A stretch of 64,000 nt of DNA, taken from positions 109,753,118 to 109,817,117 of the forward strand of contig CM023448.1 in NCBI GenBank assembly GCA_013339765.2, in the 5' to 3' direction. Both the position numbers and the translations under genes were made by a program. Below, in pieces: positions 44,511 through 56,347 of the stretch (position 1 is the first letter of the stretch; each line of letters begins with the position of its first letter). Origin of the DNA: Haemaphysalis longicornis (taxonomy: Eukaryota > Arthropoda > Arachnida > Ixodida > Ixodidae). The notes under the pieces were generated by a model that saw only the letters and a program-made list of their open reading frames with translations, ran no database searches and was not told where the DNA came from.

Positions 44511-44774
44511 TCAAAATATCTGTGGGTGCGTTAGGCCGTGGACACCTTTAGCATAAAAAGTGAGAGCCAAAATCCGTTTGCAGTATGCAGGTCCTGATGA
44601 TGAAACATCTGCCCCAGTGCTTCCCCAATCAGGAATGAAAATCATTCGGTGACGATCGTTTGCTGGCACAAACGAAAAAATTAAGGAGCCATTTTGGCTT
44701 TCAAAAGTGGATGGCCAGCGAAACTCATAGGTGCTGAACTGCTCACTCTCAAGTTCCACCTTCGTTCTAGACAT
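44511..44774 (-). other. Unrecognised 87-codon ORF
   Basis: The minus frame MSRTKVELESEQFSTYEF to a stop at 44511 has balanced, protein-like composition (YEFRWPSTF, HRMIFIPDWG), unlike neighbouring chance ORFs. No family was recognised and no splice signals could be fixed. It could be a host exon or a transposon fragment. Confidence 0.25.
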
Positions 44775-45368
44775 TATGCGTCTTGCTGGCCGGTGGTTCT
44801 CGCTTGCTCGGCGGCGGACTGTGCGTGGTTTCGTAGTGTGTACTTGAACCTTTGTGTTTCAGATGTTACCGAGGATTTTTCCTGGCAGGCCAATACAGAA
44901 GCGTCTTCCTTGACCTTGAGAGGAGCATGAAGCAGCTTCGTAACGTTTATTGTCTTCTCGACTTTTTAAAGCGAACCTTAACACGGCTCAGGTTTGCGTG
45001 TACTTTATCTGTGCGTGTGCAAAATCGTCTCGTCGCAAAGCCAAAGCCATCTTTATTACGAATGCGCAGCCGAAAGCGGCTGTTATAACTGATGTGGCTG
45101 TTATCGGAAGTATACCAAAAACATTTGTATGGCCCCCCTTAGCCACTAAGGTGCCTCGATCGTTACGCCGACATTCATTTACTTGTCATCACTGGGTACA
45201 CCGCGAAGCAGTAAACGTTACAGAATTGCTGTCTGCGGTAAATACACTGACTTGTACGGGAAGGAACGGTTACATCCCTATGTGGGACTATTAGGGTAAA
45301 CTTCTACATGGTCCTTCAAAGTTTTTTTAAGTAATCACAAAACCATAGTGGACTGGACTTGAAAGGAC

Positions 45369-45374
45369 TTTATT
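45369..45374 (-). terminator. LINE poly(A) signal
   Basis: On the minus strand the sequence reads GATATGAATAAAGTCC, about 80 bp after the ORF2 stop. It marks the 3' end of the LINE. Confidence 0.7.
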
Positions 45375-45453
45375 CATATCGATCCTGCAGTGGGCGGGGG
45401 TTTGTTATGACCCCCGTCCCGACGCGGCCGGTCGTCGAATCTTCTTCGCTACC

Positions 45454-46857
45454 CTAATAGGCGCAGGCCCCTTTACGGAGTCCGTGCTTTTCGAGTGCAG
45501 TGAAGACCTGCTGGATGGCCCACTCTTGCTTCGTCTTGTCTCTTGATTCGATGGCTTCCTGTAGTTGTGCCGGGTAATCTTCGAAGCTGGCGCCTTCTGG
45601 GTCGGTGGCGCAGTCCCACATGATGTGCCACCGGTTGGCCGGCCCCTTTTTGCATACCTCGCATAGGCTGCTTGTGTACTCCTCTGGGTACATGCGGTGT
45701 AGTGCCGCCTGCGACGTGACCGGCGCCGTCTGTAGCTGTCTGAGAATCGTCGCCTTTTCGCGGCTGAGGGCCAGATGGGGCGGGGGGTATTCTCTTCTCG
45801 ACAGTCGCGCATTTTTTAGTGCTTCACCGTAACCTCGGGCCCTATCTTTGGTCTCTGTCCACCATTTCCACTCGGGGCGGCTTTCCACTCTGGGGGCGCG
45901 GTGTGTTAGTGCGCGCGCCTCCCTGTGGGCCGCCTCGTTGTGGTTCGGTGCGTGCGTCGAGCATTCGCCCGCGTGCGCCAGAATCCACCTGACTTCCACT
46001 CTCCGGCCTTCTCGGGTACCCGACTTCTTGATGATCTTGATTGCTTTGCTGCTTACGCGTCCGTTCGCCAGGTTTCGGACCGCTTCTTGGGAGTCACTCA
46101 ATATTGTGTCGCAGTCGGCTTCGGTCATTGCCAGGGCTATGGCGATTTCCTCGGCCTACGTGGCGTTCTCGCACCTTGCGCTCGCTGCCGTGGCCATTCT
46201 TCCTGTTCTTGCATTGATCGTGACCGCGACGTATCCGCCTTTGCCGTAGTCCGCCGCGTCGACGTATCTCGTTCTCGGGTCGTCGCCGTGTTGCTCGACG
46301 ATGTACTTGGCCCTCGCCCTTCTCCTTTCTCGGTTGTATTCTGAGTGTACATTCGTTGGTATGGGGCTCACGCGTATGTTTGCGCGCGTTTCTGGGTCGA
46401 GTTCTTGCAGTTGTCTTCCCATGGTTGGGTGTCCTTGACCCAGTGTCTCGAGAATGGTTCTTCCTATCTTGGTTGACGATATCCGCTCTCGCTGCGCCTC
46501 CAGTTGCGCCTCGATGAGCTCATCGACCGTGTTGTGGGTGCCTAGTTGCAGGAGTCTTCTTGTACTCGTTGACTCGCTCAAACCCAGCGCTCGCTTCTGC
46601 ATCCTCCGTATCATGACGTCGATTTTGGCCTTTTCAGTCTGTGTCCACTGGTGATACGCGACCGTGTAGGCGACGTGGCTTATTGCGAAGGACTGCACCA
46701 GTCTCGAAAACGCCTCCTCACGCATGCCCGTCTTCTTGGTGGACACTCGCTGTAGCAGTCGCATCGTGCTTGCCGTCTTGGTTGCCAACTTTCTCATGAG
46801 GTTTTCCTTGTTGCCTTTGCCGTTGATGAACATGCCCAGCACCCTGATCTCCTGCAC
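45454..46857 (-). pseudogene. LINE ORF2: thumb, RNase H, zinc C-terminus
   Basis: Two long frames separated by a single TAG at 46156. The first (46857-46156) holds the RT thumb, with RMLQRVSTKKTGMREEAF and SHVAYTVAYHQWTQTEKAKI, then STRRLLQLGTHNTVDELIEA. It then enters RNase H at RYVDAADYGKGG (first catalytic Asp). Immediately after the TAG, AEEIAIALA supplies the Glu, DTILSDSQEAVRNLANG the next Asp, and VRWILAHAGECSTHAPNHNE with AAHREAR the conserved His and final acidic site. The C-terminus reads SLCEVCKKGPANRWHIMWDC, a C..C...H..W.C motif, and the stop lies at 45454. RNase H removes the RNA template during integration. Confidence 0.85.
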
Positions 46858-46899
46858 TTCGGGGATTCGTTGGCCCGTCTTTGTGATTATTTCTAGGCG

Positions 46900-48037
46900 G
46901 TCACATTCTCTCGGGGGCGGTGGTTGTTTGCCCAGCTTGCGGGGGGAGTACGTCAGGAGCTCTGACTTGGCCGGTGAGCACTCTAAGCCCGTCCCTTCCT
47001 AGCTGTTCTCGATGGCCATGATCGCCTTCTGAATTCTTCTTTCGATGCCCACGTCCGTACCACCGGCAGTCCATAGGGTAATATCGTCTGCATAGACGGT
47101 GTGTCGGACGCCCTTGACTTCCGCCACTGCTTTGGCCACGCGGATCATTACGATGTTGAAAAGTAGCGGCAAGATTACCGACCCCTGGGGGGTTCCCACG
47201 CCGCTCGCGTCCTGTTCTGGTATTTCAATTTCTCCCGCGCGGAGCTCGATCTGCGGCCCGTCAGGAAGTCTTCTATGTACTTGTAGCTGCGCTCTCCCAT
47301 ATTGAGCCTGGAAACTTGCGCCAGTATGGCCGAGTGCTTTACTCGGTCAAAGGCGCTTTGTATGTCCAGTCCCAGTATCACTTTACTGTCTCTGGTTTCG
47401 TTTTCGATGATTTCCTGTTTCAGCTGCAGCATGGCATCTTGGGTGCTTAAGCCTCTTCGGAATCCAATCATCGAGTCCGGGTACAGCCCCTCTTCTTCTA
47501 AATAATCCTGCCACCTGTTCGTCAGCACGTGCTCGAAGACTTTCCCCACGAAAACCTGCGACCCCCACGAAGACTTTCCCCACGAAAACCTGCGACCCAT
47601 CTCGCTGACGACGTCAGCGAGATGGGCCGCAGGTTTTCGATGCTCGGTGGTTTGCCCGGTTTCGGGATGAGCACCCTTCTAGCCGTTTTCCACTGCATCA
47701 GTAGTTTGCCGCTCTGCCAGCACTTGTAGTATTTCGTCAGTGTTTCTATCGATGAGTCGTCGAGATTCCTCAGGGCCTTGTTAGAAATCCCGTCTGGACC
47801 CGCCGCCGATCTGCTGTTAAGCTCTCGTATGGCTTGCGTTACTTCCGGCGTCGTGATCTCTCGGTCCAGTTTTTCATTCGGGGCTCCTGCGTATCCCGGG
47901 TGTTTCTCGGTCTCCGTTTGCGGCATGTACTTGGTTTTGAGCTTCTTGATCAGCTCTTCCTTGCCTAGGGACTTTTCAGCTTCGTGCATGACTTGGGCCA
48001 TGCGGTTCTGCTGATACGACTTAGTTTTTGTTTCGTC
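46900..48037 (-). pseudogene. LINE ORF2: reverse transcriptase
   Basis: The RT region opens with VTQAIRELNSRSAAGPDGIS near 47840, then WKTARRVLIPKPGKPPSIEN and LRPISLTS. At that point a local rearrangement (47534-47639) is inserted. Homology resumes with GKVFEHVLTNRW and MIGFRRGLSTQDAMLQLKQE, then ILGLDIQSAFDRVKHSAIL with the first catalytic Asp. After a frameshift near 47190 come MGTPQGSVILPLLFNIVM and HTVYADDITLW, so the YADD catalytic pair is intact. The enzyme would copy the LINE RNA at the endonuclease nick. The frameshifts and the insertion rule out function. Confidence 0.85.
47534..47639. repeat. Tandem plus inverted duplication inside RT
   Basis: A 31-bp unit (CGAAGACTTTCCCCACGAAA onward) occurs at 47534-47564 and again exactly at 47568-47598. 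Overlapping the second, a palindrome has 27-nt arms (47583-47609 and 47613-47639) with one mismatch and the 3-nt centre GAC. Its outer arm is the genuine LRPISLT coding sequence, and the inner arm and tandem unit are local copies. Confidence 0.9.
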
Positions 48038-48399
48038 TATAGTAGGTATCTTATTAGGGACCAGGCTTTGCTCTGGTGCAGGCTGCCGTCGATGCGGTTG
48101 CATACCTCGTCCCATTGCTGCCTGCATTGCAGCGCGCTGTGCTTCTCGATGGACCGGTTCTGCTCGGTTACCTTCTTGCGTAGTTTGCGGTTCCACCGCT
48201 GCTTTTTCCAGCGCTCCTTGATTGATTTCTTTGCGTCGATTAGGTGCGCCAAGCGACTGTCCACGCACGGGACGCTCTCGTTCGTCGCTATCTTTTTGGT
48301 CGCCTCTTGTATCCCCTTCCTTAGCTCGGTCGTCCAAGCTTCGATGTCTTCGAAGTCCGTCTGTCCCGGGCCGTTTCTTCTCTGCAGACGGAAGGCGTC

Positions 48400-49137
48400 C
48401 CAGTCGGTCCATTTGTGTTCGATTGTGCGTCCCCCTTCGTTCTTCAGCTCGATCTCCAGTATGTAGTGGTCGCTCCCCAGGTCTTCCCCGGTGTTGCGCC
48501 ACGTGACTTCTCCTACGTTTTTGACGAAAGTCAGGTCCGGTGTGGAGTCCCGCTGGGTCGACGTCGGGCCGTTCTCGTAGGCTGTTTGTGGTCCGTGATT
48601 AGGGTGTACCCTTGCTCCGTTGCCTCGTGCATTAGGTCTCTGCCCTTGGCCGTGTCTCTGCTGTAGCCCCACGCCTGGTGCGGTGCGTTGAAGTCGCCTC
48701 CCACCACCATCGGTGCGGCTCCTCTGGCCAGGTTGTTCATCGCTCTCAGAATGATCTTGAACTTTTGGCAGTAGTCCTTTGGGTTGCTGTAGACGTTCGT
48801 TATGTAGAGTCCCCGCTTACAACCTTTTCCCGGGGCGATTTCGATGCAGACGAGTTCGCACTTGGTTTTTTTACTCAGTTTTTTTTTCTATTGCGGTCAG
48901 TCCCTTTCGTACGAAGGTGCAGACGCCTCGTCGACCGGTCGTGTAGGCGTGTGCTCTGTACCCCGTTAGTTTCGGGTCCTGCACCACTGTCTCCTGCAGC
49001 ATGATGATGTCCGGCTTTTTTGGCGAGCTCCGAATGTGTTGCTGCAGCGCCGCCTTCTTGTTTCCGAAGCTTTGACAATTCCATTGCCAGATGGTAAACG
49101 GCTCGGTTTCCGGCTTTCCTGTGCGTTGTCTTGGCAT
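48400..49137 (-). pseudogene. LINE ORF2: APE-type endonuclease
   Basis: ORF2 starts at ATG 49137 (MPRQRTGKPETEPFTIWQWN), 6 nt after the ORF1 stop codon on the minus strand. The EEP endonuclease motifs run in order: IWQWNCQS (Asn), IIMLQETVV (Glu), RRGVCTFVRKG, then across a poly-A/T shift near 48880 YITNVYS and MVVGGDFNAPHQAWGY (Asp and Asn). In a third frame DSTPDLTFVKN and GSDHYILEIEL (Asp-His) close the domain near 48450. All catalytic residues are visible. The domain nicks the genomic target to prime reverse transcription. At least two frameshifts split it. Confidence 0.85.
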
Positions 49138-49142
49138 TGTTA

Positions 49143-50066
49143 TTATTGCATCGTGGGTTGCTGCGCCTGTTCTTGGATGTAGGGATGATTGGCGAACTGT
49201 GCCGCGAATATCGGGTTGCGTATCATTATCTTCTGCGTCTGTTCGACGATCTCGAAGCGCTCGCACAGGTTCCTGTGGGACGCCGTCAGGGTGGAGAGCA
49301 TCTCTTCGAGCCTTGCGAAGCGCTGTTCCGTTGCCGTCGCCAGGTTTTTGACTGTGGTCGTTAGGTTGCCCACCGTGGCCGTTAAGTCGCCCACCGGGGT
49401 CGTCAGCTTTTCGATTTGGGCGTCGTAATTCTTCTTGGTCGACGGTCTCGCTCGTTTCTTTGGCGCCTCTTCGTATTCATCCTCATCTTTCGCAATTTCC
49501 ATCGCCGTGTCGTTCTTTGGCTGCTCCTCTTGCTGATGCTGCTTTTGCTGCTGTTGTTGTCGTGGTTGTACCTGCTTCTGCTGGGCCGGTTTCTTTTGCT
49601 GCTGTAGATGTTGCGTTTGTGGCGCGCTCGTCTGGTCCGCTTTGTTTTCTTGAAGCTCTTCTCCTTGGGGGTATCTCTGTTGTTGCTGCTGTTGTTGTAT
49701 TAGCGCTTGCATGCTCCGGAGTTTCTTCTCCATATCTTCGAGCTTCCTTGCCATCGTCTCGTTGGCCGCTCTCAGCTGTTCGCAGCATTGGTTGCCTCTC
49801 TTGTGCCCGTTCCCGCTGGCGGCGTCGGCCCAGCTCACGCCTTCCCATGGCTGTTGCTGCTGCTCGCTGCCGCGCAGGTGCCTCGTTTGTGAAGTCCCTC
49901 TTTGTGAGACGCACTCCGGGACGCGGGACGCCGGCGCGATGCACTTCGCGAGGCGCTGCGCGACGCGTGGCACGATCCGTTCACCACACGTCACGTCACG
50001 TCGCCCAGCCGAGGGAAGGAGTCCGGCGATGGCACGCGCTGTCTCTCGGCGTTTCGGCACTCCCAT
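49143..50066 (-). pseudogene. LINE ORF1 C-terminal part
   Basis: Open frame of 307 codons. It contains GVSWADAASG near residue 77, a coiled-coil-prone stretch (CEQLRAANETMARKLEDMEK), a Gln-rich region encoded by CAG/CAA repeats (residues ~118-190), and a second helical region (TVGNLTTTVKNLATATEQRF). The N-terminal ~60 residues look out of frame relative to the zinc-knuckle block upstream. LINE ORF1 proteins coat the element RNA, and the coiled coils likely mediate multimerisation. Confidence 0.75.
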
Positions 50067-50103
50067 CTTCGTCTTCTCACCACGAAAGGGATTTTAAATT
50101 CTG

Positions 50104-50281
50104 CCTTGCAGACCTTATCTCCGGTGGGGTGACCTTCGCCGCACAGTTTACATTTGGGAACGCACTTGTGTCAATCGTTGGGGTTGCTCACTCCGCATGA
50201 CAGGCACACTTTCGCGTTGGGTGTTGGGCACACGTCGCCCCGATGGCCGACCCTGCCACAGCACCTACAACACCTCAATCT
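50104..50281 (-). pseudogene. LINE ORF1 zinc knuckles
   Basis: In the minus frame CCRCCGRVGHRGDVC gives a CX2CX4HX4C knuckle. It is followed by VCLSCGVSNP, a stop, and CKLCGEGHPTGDKVC, a second and third Cys/His cluster. Such arrays are typical of ORF1/Gag-like proteins of I-superfamily LINEs and bind RNA. One internal stop and flanking shifts separate this from the other ORF1 parts. Confidence 0.75.
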
Positions 50282-50371
50282 GTTTTCTGTACAAGCTGCA
50301 CTGGTATAACGTCGATCCGTATCTCACGTATCTTGGAACCTTTCTTCGCTCTCGAAGGCGAACGATGACCA

Positions 50372-51051
50372 TCATAGACGTTCCAATGCGCTTTGCTCCC
50401 ACTGCGTCGGATTGTGCTTGGTTACAATCTGCTCTAATATTTCGGCCTCGCTGTCTTCCGTTGGTATCCCTTTGATTACTCCCTTCACCGTGCCGTGGGC
50501 GGCCGTTCCGTATGCGTTGATTTCATATGTGTTTCCCTGCACTTCGATCTCGCGGATTCGGACGTATTTTTCTGCGCGTTCTCTGCTCGGAGTGCTGAGC
50601 ACCATGATGTCTTGCTGGTAGTTGGGGCACGCCATGTCTTCGGCTCGCTCCTGCCTCTCTATGCCCGCGGCCGCCATGATGGCTGCCGCGACGCATGCGG
50701 CTCCTCTTCTCGCGAGTCTAGCCCGCCGCGGGGCCTCAGTACAATCTTAAAGTCTTCCGCTGGCATATTCGGCATGCGGGCGGCCCGAATGGCCTCCTTT
50801 CTTGCACTCGTGCCTCTCGAAGCCTTGTTATTACGCTCGGTTTTATCGGCGTTGTCGATCGGCTCACCTTGGGCACCTTGCTCCTCCGGGTCCTGCTGCT
50901 GCCTCTTCTTCCTGTTGTGGCCGCCGATGTATAGCCAGCCGGCCGAGCTCTTGCAGTCATCTGGCGATATATCCTCCCCTTCGACTTGCACGCACATTCG
51001 GTTCGATGGCCCGTTTTCGGATGACGTCGCTGCCATGTCTTCCTCCATCAT
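50372..51051 (-). pseudogene. LINE ORF1 N-terminal part
   Basis: Begins with MMEEDMAATSSENGPSNRM at 51051. It includes GGHNRKKRQQQDPEE and the conserved ORF1 segment EDFKIVLRPRGGL near 50745. A frameshift near 50665 moves to a second frame reading NYQQDIMVLSTPSRERAEKY, RIREIEVQGNTYEINAYGTA and VKGVIKGIPTEDSEAEI. This RNA-binding ORF1 segment is shared by related arthropod LINEs. The start is chosen as the first ATG before recognisable sequence; the LINE 5' end is probably within about 60 bp upstream. Confidence 0.75.
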
Positions 51052-51110
51052 GCTCGGCGAGAACGCCGACTGTTGGGTTAGCGAAGCGCTAGTGCGTTAG
51101 GCTTAGCTTC

Positions 51111-51889
51111 GCCATGCCGGCGTCGAAAATTTCACTTTCGATAACTCGGCGAAAAACGCACCTTTTTGTTGAAATCCGGTGTCGGTCGATAGTTCTCAAC
51201 TTCGCGAAAACACTAGTAGCAATATCTTCGTGGTTGAGACTATTGGCACTACTTAATTGGGCATAAATTACGGAGCCGATGTAAGCACGTTCGCAATCCT
51301 TGGCGACCGCAGCACCCCCCCACAAAGTCATAGTCACTACCAGATTATGAGAAAAATAAATACGTGTACATTCACTAACCATGTTTGCGATGTGTATTTT
51401 ATGCAGGTTCGCTGGTATGATATACCTTCAACTAGTGGGATTGCTTTTATTTTTATTCGTTTGTCTGTTTTCTTGCTCTCGTGGGGCACGTGAGCATCTG
51501 TGTCACGTTCATTTTCTTCTTGGCTTATTTTTTGCTGCTGTTGTTTCCTTGCTGCTCGGGGCACGTCAGAGGTTATGTCACGTCCAGCCCCTCCCCTTCC
51601 ACCTTCTTTCTGCACACGGACCGTCACGAAAAATGCCGACCAAAAAGAATAACCGCTTCGCAGCAAATAATTGAAAGACGGTTTGGCTGGGTCGATTAGG
51701 TAATATTGCGGGAAAGAGGAAGGCATTCCGCCTTTTAAAGCGTTGGCCAATGCGCCAAGGTGGGTATACTGCTGGACTAATAGCGAGAACTGTCGGCTAT
51801 GAGGCAGAGTTTAGGCCTAGCGTTTCGCTTTGAAGATGCAGGCATCTCTGTGTCTATGTAACACTGGGCTATAATAACCGCAATAACTG
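51111..51889. other. No gene seen
   Basis: Flank upstream of the LINE 5' end. ORFs at 51337-51750 (minus) and 51381-51674 (plus) overlap antisense and lack motifs. Confidence 0.4.
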
Positions 51890-52195
51890 CCGCGTATGCA
51901 TCGGAGCTTAAGCCTTAAGTTGGCGTTTAAGGCTTACGACGTCAACCAGCCCATGCAGATCGGAGTACGTCGAATACAATGAGTACTTCTAATGCGTACC
52001 GGTTGACGACGGCAGACTTCAAAGCGTGACGTTAGGCCTAACCTCATTTGTTTAAGGTTACCGTTACGAAACCTTAACAACGACTCAGCAAGCAACGTCA
52101 TACTCGTTCCACATCAACTTGCGGGCGTCGGTTCAAAATTAGATCTCAAAGCATCACGTTAAGCCTGATGTCAAGCCTTCGCGGTCCCGCGTCGG
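51890..52195. repeat. 128-bp-period degenerate satellite, locus 1
   Basis: The anchor AGA.(C/T)TCAAAGC followed by ACGTTAGGCCT (or ACGTTAAGCCT) occurs at 52030 and 52158, 128 bp apart. The between-anchor sequence matches locus 2 at 60905-61200, for example GTCATACT...GTCAA.CTGC. About 2.4 units are recognisable. Confidence 0.65.
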
Positions 52196-52848
52196 TCACC
52201 CCCTTTTTCTGATGAAAGCGCGGAACTGAAAAATGAAATCCAGTTCCACCCATGCAGAAGTATGCTGAAACGGAGCTATGGTTCTCTTTTTGTGTGTCGG
52301 CTCGAACGTCAACGAGCGCTCGCCCGAGAAAGGCCGCGCCGTCGCAGCTCGAATTCTATATGGAAGGGGAGGGGATGTTCCCTCCCTCCCCTGCACAAGT
52401 GTGAGAGAGCGGAATCCACCCCTGCGAGACAACTTTGCCCTCTATCGGCGGGTATGGGAACCTGCTTCTACCCGTGCGTTACGACGTACAGCAGACAGAC
52501 GAAAAGGCTCGACCTAAAATAACTCCAGTGTTAAAAGGCCAAACATTGTACGTCAAGCTACGGGTTTCGGTTAATGTCGTCAGGCCTTAAAAAAAATTCC
52601 CCGCATTTCCCCGAGGGGAAGAATGTGAAAGTGCGAATGCACGAGTTGAATTTGCGCGGTTCGGTAATGTTCGCGAAAGAGAGATCACACACACACACAC
52701 ACAACTACAAAGAAAGAAAGATGCATTTATTCACAGACACCTATTTGTGTTGTCGTTGTACTTGATTGCTAGAGCGGATCTCAGCTTTGAAATTTCGTGT
52801 CAGTACTCCTTTAAGCAGGTGCATTAGCCCTTCTCACGCCCGATTCTT
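52196..52848. other. No gene seen
   Basis: Contains a short (CA)n array near 52688-52702. ORFs here are short and unrecognised. Confidence 0.4.
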
Positions 52849-53020
52849 GGCCAATCCCCCACGTGGGTATGTGCCATGTCAGCGGCCAGGCAGCGCGCGC
52901 CCATCTCCCCCCGTTGCCAAGGAAGACGAGGAGATTCCTGGCCAATCCCCCACGTGGGTATGTGCTATGTCAGCGGCCAGGCTGCGCGCGCCCATCTCCA
53001 CGTGCGCGGACATCGCCGGT
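52849..53020. repeat. 91-bp tandem repeat
   Basis: Two units starting GGCCAATCCCCCACGTGGG at 52849 and 52940, each containing TATGTG(C/T)(C/T)ATGTCAGCGG and GCGCGCGCCCATCTCC. They are about 90% alike. A diverged relative is seen near 30485. Confidence 0.85.
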
Positions 53021-53147
53021 GGACGCAGGTTCAGGGTCGCTTAAGAAGTGCATTGCACTTAATAGTTCACCTCTCCCTCTAGGCGTGAGCGGGAAATGAA
53101 AAATGCCAGGGGTAAGCGTTAATTTATACCTATAGGGAGAAGCGCTC

Positions 53148-53237
53148 GACTGACTGACTGACTGACTGACTGACTGACTGACTGACTGACTGACTGACTG
53201 ACTGACTGACTGACTGACTGACTGACTGACTGACTGA
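53148..53237. repeat. (GACT)n microsatellite
   Basis: 90 bp of uninterrupted GACT units; open frames across it give SQSV peptide repeats. Confidence 0.98.
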
Positions 53238-54029
53238 TCAACGCCCACCCAAAACTGTTACATCCAGAGACTTCAATTTTTTTGGAGTTCGTTCGTGTCA
53301 TGACAGAAGGGCTCATTAAGACGGAATTTTCCGAAATTTCCCACCGAAGCAAGAGAAAAGGTAAATTGTGTTTTCATAAATTCGTCTTCATTTCGCTCAT
53401 CCGTTCCCATTTCCACGTGCTTTTTGCTGCCGTTACGAACATCTGAAAAGTATTTTTGCGGTTTTCCCCAAACCAACGCTATTGGGCCGATTCTGCATGC
53501 ATTTCGGACCAAAATGGAGGTTCTGAAAGGTTCTGCACTAAATATTTCCCTGATTGATTTATCCAAATGGTTTTTGCTAATAAATGTTACAATAATTGAA
53601 ATACACCAAACCATTTTTAAGGATTTTGCCCTGTGACGCCGGTAAAAGCACGAAAATAATTTTTTTTTATGTGACAGGCCTGACGAGCCGGAAAGGCCTA
53701 ACAGGTGAGATCAACGCCTAGCGAAACGGCTCATTCAAACGGTTTAAAATTTCATGAGCAGATTCTTATTATAGTGTAGGAGTTGAATATTGCTAAAATT
53801 CTTTAAAACTACACCCAGGTGAGAGTGAAGAGCGCTGAAACAATTTTTCATATATTTATTTTTTATCGCAAGCCAGTTCAGAAATTGAACTGGTTTTTGT
53901 TGATACAGGTAATTTATACAGGTATCGAAACACTGATTTAGAAGATTTTTTCATAACACCCACCTAATACGGCCAATGAGAATTTTGGGAAAATTCCGTG
54001 TTTTAAAAATTACCTCCCCAAACTTATAC
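53238..54029. other. No gene seen; AT-rich
   Basis: AT-rich flank between the microsatellite and a LINE 3' end. A 113-codon minus ORF (53273-53614) is unrecognised. Confidence 0.4.
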
Positions 54030-55898
<1,869 letters not shown>

Positions 55899-56347
55899 AG
55901 TCGAAACATTGCTGGCGCTAAGCTAGACGAAGGACGGATGACTAAGGATTGCACAAACGAGTGAAGCGCTCACTACGGACTGATTTTTTTAATCCCAAAA
56001 ACACATTATAAGCAAACATTCAGATGACGTGACAGGCGGGGTAATCATTCTTGATTAAAATAAATATAATGTTTGTCATTGCGCATGTGTCGCCTACGCA
56101 CTGTCAAGTGATGCCATTTCCGTTGTTGTTAATGCAATCGATGGTGAGCTGACACAGTCTTTTTTCTTTCTGAATTGCAAACGCTTCCCATATCTCGCGG
56201 GTGAGCGTGTCAGTGTATCTAAAGGGGATCGTAGTGCGTTCAAATTGCGCGGAGCAACCACGTCTGACGCAGTGGGCAGCCAAGTGCCCTGGTGCTGAAA
56301 CTTGCTTGCACAGGTTGTTGTGTTCTCTAAGCCTTTCATTAACGCAT
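55899..56347 (-). repeat. Left inverted arm of Penelope-like element
   Basis: About 450 bp that is the reverse complement of 57259-57722, roughly 80% identical by eye. Its minus strand encodes the 3' part of the element: CASKFQHQGTWLPTASDV and, in the next frame, HCVRRGCSAQFERTTIPFRY, then EIWEAFAIQKEK. An AT-rich 3' UTR follows with the stretch CATTCAGATGACGTGACAGG. Inverted partial copies at the 5' side (pLTRs) are a known feature of Penelope-like elements. Confidence 0.75.

Larger units (their letters stand above)
45364..51110 (-). mobile_element. Near-complete I-superfamily-like LINE
   Basis: About 5.7 kb on the minus strand with the full domain order of an RNase H-bearing non-LTR retrotransposon. 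ORF1 with CCHC knuckles occupies 51.05-49.14 kb. ORF2 holds the APE endonuclease (49.14-48.4 kb), reverse transcriptase (48.0-46.9 kb), thumb, RNase H and C-terminal zinc motif (46.86-45.45 kb). A short 3' UTR ends with AATAAA. ORF1 ends at 49143 and ORF2 begins at 49137, so the two are almost abutting. At least six frameshifts and one internal stop break ORF2, but every catalytic motif is still readable. This indicates a comparatively recent insertion. Confidence 0.85.

Noticed and set aside
48222..48666. Plus-strand ORFs over the LINE endonuclease
   Set aside because: Antisense frames of ORF2, where all recognisable motifs are on the minus strand.
49460..50200. 246-codon plus-strand ORF
   Set aside because: Antisense shadow of LINE ORF1, rich in Ala/Val/Ser because of the CAG-rich opposite strand.
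52970..53352. ORFs with long SQSV repeats
   Set aside because: Translation of the (GACT)n array, not a repeat protein.
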